Source of the DNA: Haloarcula marina
GTDB taxonomy: Archaea > Halobacteriota > Halobacteria > Halobacteriales > Haloarculaceae
Reading direction: 5' to 3'
Length of the DNA stretch: 64,000 nt
Assembly: GCF_024218775.1 (NCBI RefSeq)
Contig: NZ_CP100404.1
Span: 3,100,001 to 3,164,000, forward strand
Shown here piece by piece: positions 33,597 to 43,210 of the stretch. The first letter of the stretch is position 1, and each line of letters opens with the position of its first letter. Position numbers and translations under genes: made by a program. Under the pieces are notes generated by a model. That model worked only from the letters and a program-made list of their open reading frames with translations, made no database searches and was not told the origin of the DNA.

Positions 33597-34598
33597 TCAA
33601 TCATCCGTAGCTGGCCCGCGCCTTCGGAAAGCGTTTCTCACCTTCTCTTCATCATCATGCAGGTACGTCGAAGTAGTAATTTCAGTACTCTCATGGCCGA
33701 GAGCTTGGGAAAGCGTGTACACGTCCCAACCCTCTTCAAGAGCGGCCATAGCGAACGAATGACGAATAACGTGGGGTGTCACTGAATGCAGAGTGTGGCC
33801 GTCTGCGTTTTCTCCGTATTCTGACTGCAATCCGGCTTCCTTCGCGGCTTCCCTGACAACCTCTTCAACCGTCTGTCGAGTGATTTGCTCACTGTGTGAC
33901 GTAGGGTAGAGGTATTCAGATTCATCGGCGTAGTAGACTGCTGGCCGTCGTTCATCAAGCCACACGTCCATCAAGAAGGTGAGTGAAGGCTGATAGTAGA
34001 CTGTCCGGTTCTTTCGCCCCTTCCCTCGAATGTTCACGCTTCGCGCTTCTCTGTCAACGTCAGAAACCCGGATGTTGCAAAGCTCAGTGACTCTGGCCCC
34101 AGTTTGGAACAACAATCTCACAATCAATTCGTCCCTGAGCTTGTCCGTAGCCTTCGCCAAAGTGTCCACTTCGTCCGGTGTCAACCACTCCAAATCTTCG
34201 TTCGTCTGGCGACTCTTGTACGTACTCGAATCTTCCGGCGAGTAATCGGCCCTCTCTGCTGGCGTATCGTACTCCCAACCTTCGGCGTCAATGCGACCGG
34301 CGTCAATGAGCTTGTTTAACTCATTGAATGCGGCCACAAGAGAGGCTTCGGCCTTACCCACACTGCTGGCATTCGTGTATCGTTCATCCAACTCTGCCAG
34401 CCAGTCCTCAACGTCGATTGTGTCGGCTTCCTCCAAGACTTTCGGCTCTCGAATGTATCCGTCGTATTCCGGGGTTGGTTCACCGTAATTAAGCCACTGC
34501 CGAAACTCTCGAATCTTCGGGACGTACTGGGTGGCCGTGGCTTCCGACTTGTTGTTTTCTACCCTCGAAAGCACTTGGCGAAAGTCGGTGTCTCTCAT
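33597..34598 (-). CDS. Tyrosine recombinase (integrase)
   Basis: Protein of 333 aa, XerC/D-like. An N-terminal SAM-like core-binding domain (YVPKIREFRQWLNYGEPTPE; VGKAEASLVAAFNELNKLID) is followed by a complete catalytic domain: Arg169 in TGARVTEL, Lys193 in RGKGRKNR, His276-x-x-Arg279 in TPHVIRHSFA, His302 in LGHES and the nucleophile Tyr312 in STYLHDDEE. All key residues are present, so it is probably active. It overlaps the next minus-strand gene by 4 bp (ATGA). Confidence 0.95.
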   Translation of the reverse strand: MRDTDFRQVLSRVENNKSEATATQYVPKIREFRQWLNYGEPTPEYDGYIREPKVLEEADTIDVEDWLAELDERYTNASSVGKAEASLVAAFNELNKLIDAGRIDAEGWEYDTPAERADYSPEDSSTYKSRQTNEDLEWLTPDEVDTLAKATDKLRDELIVRLLFQTGARVTELCNIRVSDVDREARSVNIRGKGRKNRTVYYQPSLTFLMDVWLDERRPAVYYADESEYLYPTSHSEQITRQTVEEVVREAAKEAGLQSEYGENADGHTLHSVTPHVIRHSFAMAALEEGWDVYTLSQALGHESTEITTSTYLHDDEEKVRNAFRRRGPATDD

Positions 34599-35149
34599 TG
34601 GCCTTTCTTCCAGTAGTGCCGTCCGTCGTGGTTCGTGTCACTACGAAAAACCTGTCCGGTGTTCTCGGCAAGGTCTTTCAGTGTGTCTTGAACATCGTTT
34701 ACCTCGGCTCCGAGTTTTTGCGCCACTTCTTGAGCCGTCATTGCTTCGGTGTCTTCAGGAAAGTTCGGAGCCGAAGCCGGGATTTCAGGCTCAGTTGTGG
34801 CGGTAACAGCTTCGTCTGGAGTCGGTGGAAGCACCTCGAAGACCGCTTTTTTCAAGTCGTATCCAGCTTCTTCGCTTTCCACTTCCTCAAGGGCCGACAG
34901 TCTGCCCTCAACATCTTCAATGGAAGTCTGAATCTTCTGAAGATGGGTCAGCACTTCCCCACTCATACCCGCGTTTTCGTCGGGTGCGCGGCGTTGTTCA
35001 ACATCGTATTTCCCACTGATTTCTTTCTGGACAGAGAGCCGTATCAAGTGACTCACACTGTCAACCTCTGGCGTTTCGTCGGCGTATTCTTCCCACTCTT
35101 CTGCTCGTGCTTCGGGAACCTTTACCGTCTTGACCTTCTTATCGCTCAT
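34595..35149 (-). CDS. Integrase-coupled protein with ribbon-helix-helix-like N-terminus and winged C-terminus
   Basis: Protein of 184 aa. Residues 4-50 (KKVKTVKVPEARAEEWEEYA, then SVSHLIRLSVQKEISGKY) look like a ribbon-helix-helix DNA-binding domain. The middle (about 70-105) is coiled-coil-like; the C-terminal 45 residues (MTAQEVAQKLGAEVNDVQDT) are a small winged helix. Being first in the integrase operon, it may control integration or excision. The start codon is only 7 bp from the prf1 start; its TATA (TATTACTTTT, 35175-35184) lies inside the new prf1 coding sequence. Confidence 0.75.
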   Translation of the reverse strand: MSDKKVKTVKVPEARAEEWEEYADETPEVDSVSHLIRLSVQKEISGKYDVEQRRAPDENAGMSGEVLTHLQKIQTSIEDVEGRLSALEEVESEEAGYDLKKAVFEVLPPTPDEAVTATTEPEIPASAPNFPEDTEAMTAQEVAQKLGAEVNDVQDTLKDLAENTGQVFRSDTNHDGRHYWKKGQ

Positions 35150-35156
35150 AACAACC

Positions 35157-36422
35157 ATGTCTGACTCCAACGCCAAAAGTAATACGGAGGAATACGGAGA
35201 TAAGCAGAAATACGAGTTCCGGAAGGTCATCGAGGAGCTCAAAGGCTACAAAGGGTCGGGAACACAGCTCGTCTCAATCTACGTTCCGGAGGACAAACTG
35301 CTGAGCGACGTCGTCGCCCACGTCACGCAGGAACACTCGGAAGCGTCGAACATCAAATCGAAGGACACGCGGACCGCCGTGCAGGACGCGCTCACGTCCA
35401 TCAAGGACCGCCTCCGCTACTACGACACGGCCCCGGCGAACGGGATGGTCCTGTTCTCGGGCGCTATCGACACCGGGGGCGGCCGGACGGACATGGTGAC
35501 GAAAGTGCTCGAATCGCCGCCGGACCCCATCGAGTCCTTCCGCTACCACTGCGACTCGGCGTTCCTCACCGATCCGTTAGAGCAGATGCTGGCCGACAAG
35601 GGCCTGTTCGGCCTCGTCGTGCTGGACCGACGCGAGGCCAACGTCGGGTGGCTGAAGGGCAAACGCGTCGAACCCGTCAAGTCCGCCTCGTCGCTCGTGC
35701 CGGGCAAACAGCGCAAAGGGGGCCAGTCCGCCCAGCGGTTCGCCCGCCTCCGGTTGGAAGCCATCGACAACTTCTATCAGGAAGTCGCGGGGATGGCGAA
35801 CGAACTGTTCGTCCCCAAGCGCCACGACATGGACGGCGTCCTCGTCGGCGGCCCCTCGCCGACGAAAGACGAGTTCTTGGACGGCGACTACCTCCACCAC
35901 GAACTGCAGGACATGGTCCTCGGGAAGTTCGACGTGGCCTACACCGACGAGTCGGGGCTGTACGACCTCGTCGACGCCGCCGACGACGTGCTTGCCGAAC
36001 ACGAGATGCTGGAGGACAAGCAGGTCATGGAGGAGTTCTTCAAGCAACTCCACGACGGCGATAAGGCCACCTACGGGTTCGACCAGACCCGGCAGAACCT
36101 CAACATGGGGGCCGTCGAGGAACTCCTCATCTCCGAGGACCTCCGGAAGGACGTGGTCGCCTACACCTGCGAGAACGGCCACGACGAGTACGAACTCGTC
36201 GACAGCAACGCCACGACCGAGGCCCACGACTGTACGCGCTGTGCGGCCACCGTCGACGCCGACGAAGGCGAGCGAGAGGACGCCATCGACCACCTGATGC
36301 AACTGGCCGACCAACGGGGTACGGAGACGGTGTTCATTTCCACCGACTTCGAGAAGGGCGAACAACTGCTGACCGCCTTCGGCGGCGTCGCCGGACTGCT
36401 CCGCTACTCCACCGGCGTCTAA
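35157..36422 (+). CDS. prf1: Peptide chain release factor aRF1, N-terminus supplied by the integrated element
   Basis: Protein of 421 aa that recognises all three stop codons and releases the peptide. The stop-codon motif NIKS is at residues 65-68 and the catalytic GGQ at 188-190. Domain 3 has Cys pairs (AYTCENGHDEYE; DCTRCA) and ends FGGVAGLLRYSTGV. Codons 1-14 (MSDSNAKSNTEEYG) use AT-rich codons and replace the original first 10 (MSEQQESEQS); the core from DKQKYE on is intact. The promoter must lie inside the divergent gene (TATA-like TTTACC at 35121-35126), since the start codons are 7 bp apart. Confidence 0.97.
   Translation: MSDSNAKSNTEEYGDKQKYEFRKVIEELKGYKGSGTQLVSIYVPEDKLLSDVVAHVTQEHSEASNIKSKDTRTAVQDALTSIKDRLRYYDTAPANGMVLFSGAIDTGGGRTDMVTKVLESPPDPIESFRYHCDSAFLTDPLEQMLADKGLFGLVVLDRREANVGWLKGKRVEPVKSASSLVPGKQRKGGQSAQRFARLRLEAIDNFYQEVAGMANELFVPKRHDMDGVLVGGPSPTKDEFLDGDYLHHELQDMVLGKFDVAYTDESGLYDLVDAADDVLAEHEMLEDKQVMEEFFKQLHDGDKATYGFDQTRQNLNMGAVEELLISEDLRKDVVAYTCENGHDEYELVDSNATTEAHDCTRCAATVDADEGEREDAIDHLMQLADQRGTETVFISTDFEKGEQLLTAFGGVAGLLRYSTGV
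35175..35184 (-). promoter_or_regulatory. Probable TATA box of the integrase operon, embedded in the prf1 5' end
   Basis: TATTACTTTT on the minus strand, 26-35 bp before the start at 35149, the right place for a leaderless archaeal promoter. It sits in codons 7-10 of the element-supplied prf1 start. Confidence 0.5.
35199..35218 (+). repeat. Right attachment site (attR), direct repeat copy 2
   Basis: Reads GATAAGCAGAAATACGAGTT, encoding DKQKYEF within intact prf1. Left of it the sequence is element-like; right of it (from CCGGAAGG) it is GC-rich host sequence. See the copy at 29579. Confidence 0.85.
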
Positions 36423-36584
36423 ACGAACCGCCTGCTTCGCTCGCGCTGTCGATAACCTCTCCTTATCGGTATTTTCACCCGTCGCGAGCGGCGACTGGTG
36501 TCACCCGCCAGTCGGACCCCGATAAGTCTGACTTAGCGAGGGTGGCCGCTCAGTAACAATACCGTGCCCCGCCGCGGTTGCGGT

Positions 36585-38483
36585 ATGGCACGCCGCCCTC
36601 CCACCCCTCCGCGCAGTCGGACGGTCGCCGCAATCGCGGTCACGGTCGCGCTGGTGGCCGTCGTCGGCCCCATTGTGGGGTCCGCCCTCGGTCAATCCGC
36701 CGGGAACGCGACCGCGACGACGCCCGTCGACGAGTGTACCGTCATCGACGACCCCGGTCGGTACGAACTGACCGCGAACCTCACCGGCGACGGCCCCTGT
36801 CTGTACGTGCGCTCGGACGACGTGGTAGTCGACGGCAACGGCTACACCGTCGCGGGGAACGGCACGGCCGGTGTCCGCGTGTTCAACGGGTCTACCGACG
36901 TGCAACGCCGACGCGGTCCGGAACTGCGGAACGTGACCGTCCGAAACGTCCGCGTGACCGGGTGGGACCGCGGCCTCGTCCTCGGCCGCTTCGGCGCTGA
37001 CGGCCCCACTGCCACGGTCGAAAACGTCACCGCCGTCGACAACGACATCGGCGTCAGACTCGTCGGCGCCGACGGGTCGACGCTCCGCGACGTGCGCGTC
37101 CGCGGTGGTACCGACGGTATCGCGGTCAGAGAGACGCTCGATATCCGTGCGACCCACCTGACCGTGACCGGCGCGAACGACACCGGCATCTACCTCGCAC
37201 AGGCGGTCCGGAACGGCACGTTCACCGACCTGACGGCGAGCGGAAACGGCGACGAGGGACTCTATCTCTCGACGAGCGTCGCGGACAACCGACTCGCGGA
37301 CGTGACCGTCGCGGACAACGGCGGGCCCGGTATCGAGTTCGCCGATAGCTACCGAAACGTCGTCGAGAACGCCACCGTCACCGGGAACGCCGGACCGGGC
37401 GTCCTCAGCTATCCCGCCAACGAGGACCGACTCCAGAACCTCAGCGTCGCGGACAACGGCGGTGGCGCATACCTGAGTGAGAGTTCCTTCGGCGGCGTCG
37501 TCGCCGAGCGATTCCGTCTCGACGGGGCGACGCTCTGGTGGAACGGGAGCCTCGAACGCGTCTCGCTCGCGACGGACCTACCAGCGCCACCGAGCGACGC
37601 GACCAGAGCGAGCGCGGCCGTGGACGTGCACACGTACGCCGAGAGTCCCACCGAAGTCCGACTGCGCCTTCCCTACGACCGCGCCGCCGGAGACGGTGAC
37701 GGGCGCGTTGCCCTCCGGCAGTACGTGGACAGCGAGTGGCAGCGACTCCCGAACGCGACGGTCGACGAGGAAACCGGCACGGTGTCCGGGTCCGTCGACC
37801 GGTCCGGACCGGTCGCTGCGTTCCGCACCACGGAACCGAGCGACGGGACTGACAGGAGTGACCCGGCACCGACCGAGTCGTTCGACTTCGTCGTCGAATC
37901 GACCACTGACGGGGCCGAGTTCAACTATACCTTCACCGTCGACGGCACCGTCTCGAAGACCGAAGCGATGGGCTACGGGTCCGAACCGAGCGACCGCATC
38001 ACCGACAACGGCGACGGGACGACGACGGTGACCGGATTCGCCGGGAATCGGTGGGGCGACGCCTACGAGATTCGCGGTGCGGTCACGAGTTTCGAAAAGA
38101 CCGGCGGGGACTCCGAGTTCCGTCTGTTCCGTGACGGTACGGCTGTCACCGACGAGTACGTCGACGGCGAACGCGATTCCTCGTCACCCGACACCGTCGA
38201 CTTCGTCGTCGAATCGACTACCGACGGGGCCGAGTTCAACTACACGTTCACCGTCGACGGCACCGTCTCGAAGACCGAAGCGATGGGCTACGGGTCCGAA
38301 CCGAGCGACCGCATCACCGACAACGACGACGGAACGACGACGGTGACCGGATTCGCCGGGAATCGGTGGGGCGACGCTTACGAAGTTCGTGGAACCGTCG
38401 TCTCGTTCCAGAAGACCGGCGGCGAGTCGGCCTACCGCCTGTACCGCGACGGTGAGAACGTCACTGGGGAGTTCGACGAGTGA
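36585..38483 (+). CDS. NosD-like right-handed beta-helix secreted protein with duplicated C-terminal domain
   Basis: Protein of 632 aa. The N-terminus has an RRPPTPPRSRTVAAIAVTVA basic-hydrophobic signal region. Residues about 45-330 contain many repeats such as NVTVRNVRVTGWDRGLVLG and NGDEGLYLSTSVADNRLADV, the NosD/CASH parallel beta-helix seen in copper-delivery proteins and carbohydrate-binding proteins. The C-terminus contains two nearly identical about 75-residue domains (FVVESTTDGAEFNYTFTVDG...). No nosZ, nosF or nosY is nearby, so a denitrification role is doubtful. Start MARRPP at 36585 is chosen. Confidence 0.82.
   Translation: MARRPPTPPRSRTVAAIAVTVALVAVVGPIVGSALGQSAGNATATTPVDECTVIDDPGRYELTANLTGDGPCLYVRSDDVVVDGNGYTVAGNGTAGVRVFNGSTDVQRRRGPELRNVTVRNVRVTGWDRGLVLGRFGADGPTATVENVTAVDNDIGVRLVGADGSTLRDVRVRGGTDGIAVRETLDIRATHLTVTGANDTGIYLAQAVRNGTFTDLTASGNGDEGLYLSTSVADNRLADVTVADNGGPGIEFADSYRNVVENATVTGNAGPGVLSYPANEDRLQNLSVADNGGGAYLSESSFGGVVAERFRLDGATLWWNGSLERVSLATDLPAPPSDATRASAAVDVHTYAESPTEVRLRLPYDRAAGDGDGRVALRQYVDSEWQRLPNATVDEETGTVSGSVDRSGPVAAFRTTEPSDGTDRSDPAPTESFDFVVESTTDGAEFNYTFTVDGTVSKTEAMGYGSEPSDRITDNGDGTTTVTGFAGNRWGDAYEIRGAVTSFEKTGGDSEFRLFRDGTAVTDEYVDGERDSSSPDTVDFVVESTTDGAEFNYTFTVDGTVSKTEAMGYGSEPSDRITDNDDGTTTVTGFAGNRWGDAYEVRGTVVSFQKTGGESAYRLYRDGENVTGEFDE
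37884..38108 (+). repeat. Intragenic tandem duplication, copy 1
   Basis: About 225 bp nearly identical in DNA to 38199-38423 (offset 315 bp). It includes unbroken shared runs such as the segment encoding KTEAMGYGSEPSDRITDN. The duplication is recent or kept alike by gene conversion. Confidence 0.85.
38199..38423 (+). repeat. Intragenic tandem duplication, copy 2
   Basis: Second copy of the repeat starting at 37884, separated from it by a less conserved linker (DSEFRLFRDGTAVTDEYVDG). Confidence 0.85.
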
Positions 38484-38669
38484 GCGACTGACCGCGCCGT
38501 CATCGAAGACGGTTCCGTCGCTCTCGGACAGGTGAAGGTGGGAAATGGGGTGGGATGAGGGTGTGTGGTGAGCGACACTCGCCCACCGACAGACACACGC
38601 CGGGAACCGCATCTGTATCGAAGACGGGTTATCATAAATTAATCATACCTAACTCGTTAGAATGTCCGT

Positions 38670-39062
38670 TCAGAGGAGCTGTTCGAGTTGGTGGCGTCGG
38701 CGGCCGAGGTCGACGTGGGCGTCGTCGCCGTACGCGTCGTCGAGGCGGTCGAGGACCAACAGCGGGTCCGTGCCCGCCCGTTCGACGCGCTCCAACAGCG
38801 CCGTAATCTCCTGCCGGTGGACCGCGAGGGAGTCGAGCAACCCGAGGAGCAGGACCATCGGAACCGAGGCGTCGGGGTCGCTCGGCATCGCGTCGTCAAG
38901 CACCGTCAGGTCCGGGACCGACGCCGGCGGATCGTCGCTCGGCCCCATCGATAGACAGCGGCGGCAGATTGTCGCACCCGTCGCCGTTCCCGGAAGGTAC
39001 TCACGGAGGTCCGTCGGGACGGGGACGACGAGCGTCTCGCCGTCGCAGTTGGCACAGGACAT
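38670..39062 (-). CDS. Small zinc-ribbon-like protein, unknown function
   Basis: Protein of 130 aa. Two Cys pairs in MSCANCDGETLVVPVPTDLREYLP and ATICRRCLSMGP form a likely zinc ribbon at residues 3-41; the rest is acidic and helical (LLLGLLDSLAVHRQEITALL). It resembles a haloarchaeal family I associate with DUF6276, tentatively. The start is ATG 39062. Converges with the beta-helix gene, leaving 186 bp with an AT-rich tract near 38634-38650 that may terminate both. Confidence 0.72.
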   Translation of the reverse strand: MSCANCDGETLVVPVPTDLREYLPGTATGATICRRCLSMGPSDDPPASVPDLTVLDDAMPSDPDASVPMVLLLGLLDSLAVHRQEITALLERVERAGTDPLLVLDRLDDAYGDDAHVDLGRRRHQLEQLL

Positions 39063-39149
39063 ACTCGGCACGTGACCGCGAGACGGCAAAGACGTACCGA
39101 CTCTCTAGACGAGAAGACAGAGAAAACGGCGAGAGAGCGAGAGAACGGC

Positions 39150-39842
39150 TCAGTCGTCGGCCGTGAGCGGTTCGACTTCTTCGTCTTCGGTCTCGGCCTC
39201 GGCGAGGGCGGCTTCCTCTTCTTCCTTCTTGGCCTTGATCTTCTTCATGCGGAAGATTTCCTCGCGCTCCTGCTCTTCGAGTTTCTGCTCGATGTACTCC
39301 TGGTTGTCGTAGAGGTCCGGGAGGAGTTTGAACTCGAGTGCGTTGACGCGGCGTTTGGTCGTCTCGATTTCTTCGAGCATCTTCTTCATCGCCGTCTCGA
39401 CTTCGGCGGCGAGGATGATGTTCTCCAGGAGGTCCTCGTAGGCCTCCGCGGCCTCGTCGATGCGGGCCGACGTGCCCATGACGCCGTAGCCGCGTTCGTC
39501 GAGGGACTTCTTGACGCCCTTCGAGTCGATTTGCGGGACGACGACGCCCATGATGTTCTTCGACTGGGTCGTCAGTTCGGGGTGCTCTTTGAGCGCGGCC
39601 GCGGCACCTCGCACCGCAACGTCGCCCTCCATCGCACGCGCCATGTTGATGGCTCGCTGTGCGCGGTCGTAGGAGTCGTCTAAGTCGTCACGGACGTCCT
39701 GTGCCTGGTCCAGAATGTCCATGAACTCCATGATGAGGCCGTCACGCTTCTTCTCCAGCGTGTCGTGCCCACGCTCGGAAAGCTCGATGCGGTCCTCTAT
39801 CTGCATCAAGTTCTTCCGTGTGGGTTTGACGTCCTTCGCCAT
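39150..39842 (-). CDS. atpD: A-type ATP synthase subunit D
   Basis: Protein of 230 aa, central-stalk subunit. [20 protein letters not shown] and the long antiparallel helices ([20 protein letters not shown]) are diagnostic. A haloarchaeal acidic tail ([16 protein letters not shown]) ends it. It is last in the operon, 178 bp after atpB, a wider gap than elsewhere. Confidence 0.96.
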   Translation of the reverse strand: MAKDVKPTRKNLMQIEDRIELSERGHDTLEKKRDGLIMEFMDILDQAQDVRDDLDDSYDRAQRAINMARAMEGDVAVRGAAAALKEHPELTTQSKNIMGVVVPQIDSKGVKKSLDERGYGVMGTSARIDEAAEAYEDLLENIILAAEVETAMKKMLEEIETTKRRVNALEFKLLPDLYDNQEYIEQKLEEQEREEIFRMKKIKAKKEEEEAALAEAETEDEEVEPLTADD

Positions 39843-40020
39843 TACCCGCTGGTTTTGGGCGTAGCCAGTTAACCGTTTTCAGTCGTGACGGCGATGTGAG
39901 AGTCCGTCTCGGGGTCTCGGCCCGCCATCTGTCGTCGGCGTGAATCGGACTGCCGTCCCGACGGCTAGTCGTCACAGCGCGCGCGAGAACCGCGAGACAG
40001 AAAGAAGAGACCGTCGTCGA

Positions 40021-41445
40021 TTACGCTTCGGCTTCGACGACTTCGGATTCGGCGGACTCGTCCTCGCGGTAGTGCTCTTCGATGAGTTCCTCGTCGATGC
40101 GGTTGAGCGCATCCTTCGGGAGCATCGAGAGCAGGTCCCAACCGAGTTCGATGGTCTCGTCGATGTCGCGGTCCGTATCGAAGCCCTGGTCGACGAACTC
40201 GTCCTCGAAGCGGTCCGCGAAGTCGAGGTACTTGTTGTCGAGTTCGGAGAGGGCTTCGCGACCGACGATGTTCACGAGGTCGCGCAGGTCCTCACCCTCC
40301 GCGTACGCGGCGAATATCTGGTCTTTCACGTCGGCGTGGTCGGCGCGGGTCAGGCCCTCGCCGATACCGTCGTCCATCAGGCGCGACAGGGACGGCAGGA
40401 CGTTGATCGGCGGTTGGACGCCCTGGCTGTTCAGGTCGCGGTCGATGTATATCTGCCCCTCCGTGATGTAGCCGGTGAGGTCCGGAATCGGGTGGGTGTC
40501 GTCGTCGCCGGGCATCGTGAGAATCGGAATCTGGGTGACAGACCCCTCACGACCCTCGATACGACCGGCACGCTCGTACAGTTGTGCCAGGTCGGTGTAC
40601 ATGTACCCGGGGTAGCCACGTCGGCCCGGGACCTCCTCACGCGCGGCACCGATTTCGCGCAGCGCCTCGCAGTAGTTGGTCATGTCCGTCAGGATGACCA
40701 GCACGTGGTAGTCCTTCTCGAAGGCGAGGTACTCGGCCGTGGTGAGCGCGAGTCGCGGCGTAATCGTCCGCTCGACGGCGGGGTCGTCCGCGAGGTTCAT
40801 GAAGACGACAGAGCGTTCCAGCGCGCCGGTGCGCTCGAAGTCGTCCATGAACTCGTTGGCCTCCTCGGCCGTGATACCCATCGCGCCGAAGATGACTGCG
40901 AACTCGGAGCCCTCCTCGTCGTCGCCTTCCTCTTCTTCGGGCACGCTGGCCTGTCGCGCAATCTGGAGCGCGAGGTCGTTGTGGGGCAGCCCCGACGCCG
41001 AGAAGATGGGCAGTTTCTGCCCGCGGACGAGCGTGTTCATGCCGTCGATGGCCGACACGCCCGTCTGGATGAACTCCTCGGGGTACTCACGCGAGTACGG
41101 GTTGATAGCTGCGCCGACGATGTCTTGGCGCTCGTCGGGGACGATTTCCGGCCCGCCGTCGATGGGCTGGCCGGTCCCGTCAAGCACCCGCCCGAGGAGG
41201 TCCTCGGTGACGGGCATCTTCATGGTCTCGCCGAGGAAGCGAACGGAGGCATGGCGGTCGATACCTTCGGTCCCTTCGAAGACCTGGATGGCGACGTAGT
41301 CGCTCGCGGACTCGAGCACCTGTCCGCGGCGGGTCTGGCCGTCGCCAGTCTCTATCTCGACGATCTCGTCGTAGCCGACGGGTTCGTCGGTCTCGACGAA
41401 GACCAGCGGTCCGCTGATTTCCGTGATTGTCTGGTACTCTTTCAT
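40021..41445 (-). CDS. atpB: A-type ATP synthase subunit B
   Basis: Protein of 474 aa, the regulatory nucleotide-binding stator subunit of A1. Diagnostic segments: [58 protein letters not shown] and [20 protein letters not shown]. It lacks a canonical P-loop, as expected for subunit B. atpA precedes by 2 bp. Confidence 0.97.
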   Translation of the reverse strand: MKEYQTITEISGPLVFVETDEPVGYDEIVEIETGDGQTRRGQVLESASDYVAIQVFEGTEGIDRHASVRFLGETMKMPVTEDLLGRVLDGTGQPIDGGPEIVPDERQDIVGAAINPYSREYPEEFIQTGVSAIDGMNTLVRGQKLPIFSASGLPHNDLALQIARQASVPEEEEGDDEEGSEFAVIFGAMGITAEEANEFMDDFERTGALERSVVFMNLADDPAVERTITPRLALTTAEYLAFEKDYHVLVILTDMTNYCEALREIGAAREEVPGRRGYPGYMYTDLAQLYERAGRIEGREGSVTQIPILTMPGDDDTHPIPDLTGYITEGQIYIDRDLNSQGVQPPINVLPSLSRLMDDGIGEGLTRADHADVKDQIFAAYAEGEDLRDLVNIVGREALSELDNKYLDFADRFEDEFVDQGFDTDRDIDETIELGWDLLSMLPKDALNRIDEELIEEHYREDESAESEVVEAEA

Positions 41446-41447
41446 TG

Positions 41448-43208
41448 TTAGTACAGCTCCCGGAGCTCTGCGGTGATATCGTCTTCGAGGTCGTCGATGT
41501 ACTCGTTGTAGTCCTCTTGGACGCCGATACGGTTGAGCCGGGGGGCGGCGTCGATGTCGGTTATCTCCTCGACGGGGACACCGGCTTCGAGCGCCTCGAA
41601 GGCCGCATCGTTGTACGTCTGGATAGCGTTCATGATGCGGTAGGTCTTCTCGGGCTCACAGTAGGTGTCCGTCGGGTGGAACGCGTTCTGCTGGAGCCAC
41701 GCCTCGCGCAGGTAGCGGGCGATTTCCAGCGTCAGCTGCTGGTCCTCTGGCAGCGCGTCCTTCCCGACGAGTTGGACGATCTCCTGCAGTTCCGCTTCCT
41801 CGTCCAGCACGTCGATGGCCCACTGTCGCGTCTCGGGCCAGTCCTCGCGGACGTTCTCGACGTACCACGAGTCGAGTTGGTCCCGATACAGCGAGTAGGA
41901 CTCGTTCCAGTTGATAGAGGGGAAGTGCCGGCGTTCGGCGAGGTCGGCGTCCAGCGCCCAGAAGGTCTTGACGATACGCAGGGTGTTCTGGGTGACCGGT
42001 TCCGAGAAGTCCCCGCCCGGCGGGGAGACGGCCCCGATGACCGAAACCGACCCCTCGGTGTCGTTGATGTTCTGGAAGTACCCGGCGCGCTCGTAGAACT
42101 CGGAGAGGCGCGCGGAGAGGTACGCGGGGTACCCCTCCTCACCGGGCATCTCCTCCAGACGCGAGGAAATCTCGCGCATGGCCTCTGCCCACCGGGAGGT
42201 GGAGTCGGCCATCAGCGCCACGTCGTACCCCATGTCGCGGAAGTACTCCGCGATGGTGATGCCCGTGTACACACAGGACTCACGCGCGGCGACCGGCATG
42301 TTGGAGGTGTTCGCGATGAGGCACGTCCGGTCCATCAGGGCGTTGCCCGTGATGGGGTCTTCCAGTTCCGGGAAGTCCTCGATGACTTCGGTCATCTCGT
42401 TGCCACGCTCGCCACAGCCGACGTAGACGACGATGTCCGCGTCGGCCCACTTGGCGAGTTGGTGCTGGGTGACCGTCTTACCCGACCCGAACGGACCGGG
42501 AATCGCGGCCGTCCCACCTTTCGCGATGGGGAACAGACCGTCCAGCACGCGCTGGCCGGAGATGAGCGGTTCCGTCGGCGTCTCCTTGTCGACGGTCGGC
42601 CGCTGCTGGCGCACCGGCCACTCCTGTCGCATCTGGATCTCTTCACCGTTGTCCAGTTCGACGACCGTCTCTTCGACGTTGAAGTTGCCAGCCTCGATGG
42701 CGGACACCTCGCCGCCCTCGTAGTCGGGCGGGACCATCACTTTGTGGTCGATGCTGGGCGTCTCGGGGACGGTACCGACGATGTCGCCGGCTTCAACCGC
42801 GTCGCCCTCCTCGACTTCGGGCTGGAACTCCCACGTCTTCTCTAGGTCGATACCGGGGGCGTCGACACCGCGGTCGAGGTACGCCGACCCCATCTTCTCT
42901 TCGAGGACGTCGAGCGGGCGCTGGACGCCGTCGTAGATGGCGTCGAGCATGCCCGGCCCGAGGTCCACCGAAAGCGGTGCGCCGGTCCCCTCGACGGGTT
43001 CACCGGGGGAGACGCCGGAGGTCTCCTCGTACACCTGGATGGTGGTGATGTTGCCTTCAATCTCGATGACCTCGCCCATCAGCCCTTCCGAACCGACGTA
43101 AACGACGTCGTTCATCCGGGCGTCGAGGTCCCGAGCCGTTACGACCGGTCCCGAGACACTTTCGATGATGCCGTCCTCGCGGACGTCGGATTCTGTTGCT
43201 TGACTCAT
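41448..43208 (-). CDS. atpA: A-type ATP synthase subunit A (catalytic)
   Basis: Protein of 586 aa. Walker A is [20 protein letters not shown]; the non-homologous insert of A subunits is present before it ([20 protein letters not shown]), and [20 protein letters not shown] carries the Walker B-region motif. No intein interrupts the P-loop, which sometimes occurs in archaeal atpA. Start ATG at 43208, 2 bp after atpF. Confidence 0.97.
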   Translation of the reverse strand: MSQATESDVREDGIIESVSGPVVTARDLDARMNDVVYVGSEGLMGEVIEIEGNITTIQVYEETSGVSPGEPVEGTGAPLSVDLGPGMLDAIYDGVQRPLDVLEEKMGSAYLDRGVDAPGIDLEKTWEFQPEVEEGDAVEAGDIVGTVPETPSIDHKVMVPPDYEGGEVSAIEAGNFNVEETVVELDNGEEIQMRQEWPVRQQRPTVDKETPTEPLISGQRVLDGLFPIAKGGTAAIPGPFGSGKTVTQHQLAKWADADIVVYVGCGERGNEMTEVIEDFPELEDPITGNALMDRTCLIANTSNMPVAARESCVYTGITIAEYFRDMGYDVALMADSTSRWAEAMREISSRLEEMPGEEGYPAYLSARLSEFYERAGYFQNINDTEGSVSVIGAVSPPGGDFSEPVTQNTLRIVKTFWALDADLAERRHFPSINWNESYSLYRDQLDSWYVENVREDWPETRQWAIDVLDEEAELQEIVQLVGKDALPEDQQLTLEIARYLREAWLQQNAFHPTDTYCEPEKTYRIMNAIQTYNDAAFEALEAGVPVEEITDIDAAPRLNRIGVQEDYNEYIDDLEDDITAELRELY

Positions 43209-43210
43209 AG

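Larger units (their letters stand above)
29591..35218. mobile_element. Integrative element inserted in the 5' end of prf1, restoring the gene
   Basis: About 5.6 kb, visibly AT-richer than the flanking chromosome, bounded by imperfect 20-bp direct repeats. It carries a tyrosine recombinase next to the right end with a coupled small DNA-binding-like gene, three rightward cargo genes, and 1.5 kb without genes at the left. It supplies a new promoter region and 14 new N-terminal codons to prf1, so the essential gene is reconstituted. Plasmid or virus origin cannot be decided: no replication, capsid or conjugation gene is recognised. Confidence 0.88.

Noticed and set aside
36585..38483. Calling the beta-helix protein true NosD of nitrous oxide reductase maturation
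   Set aside because: No nosZ, nosF, nosY or nosL nearby and no operator palindrome upstream; only fold-level resemblance.
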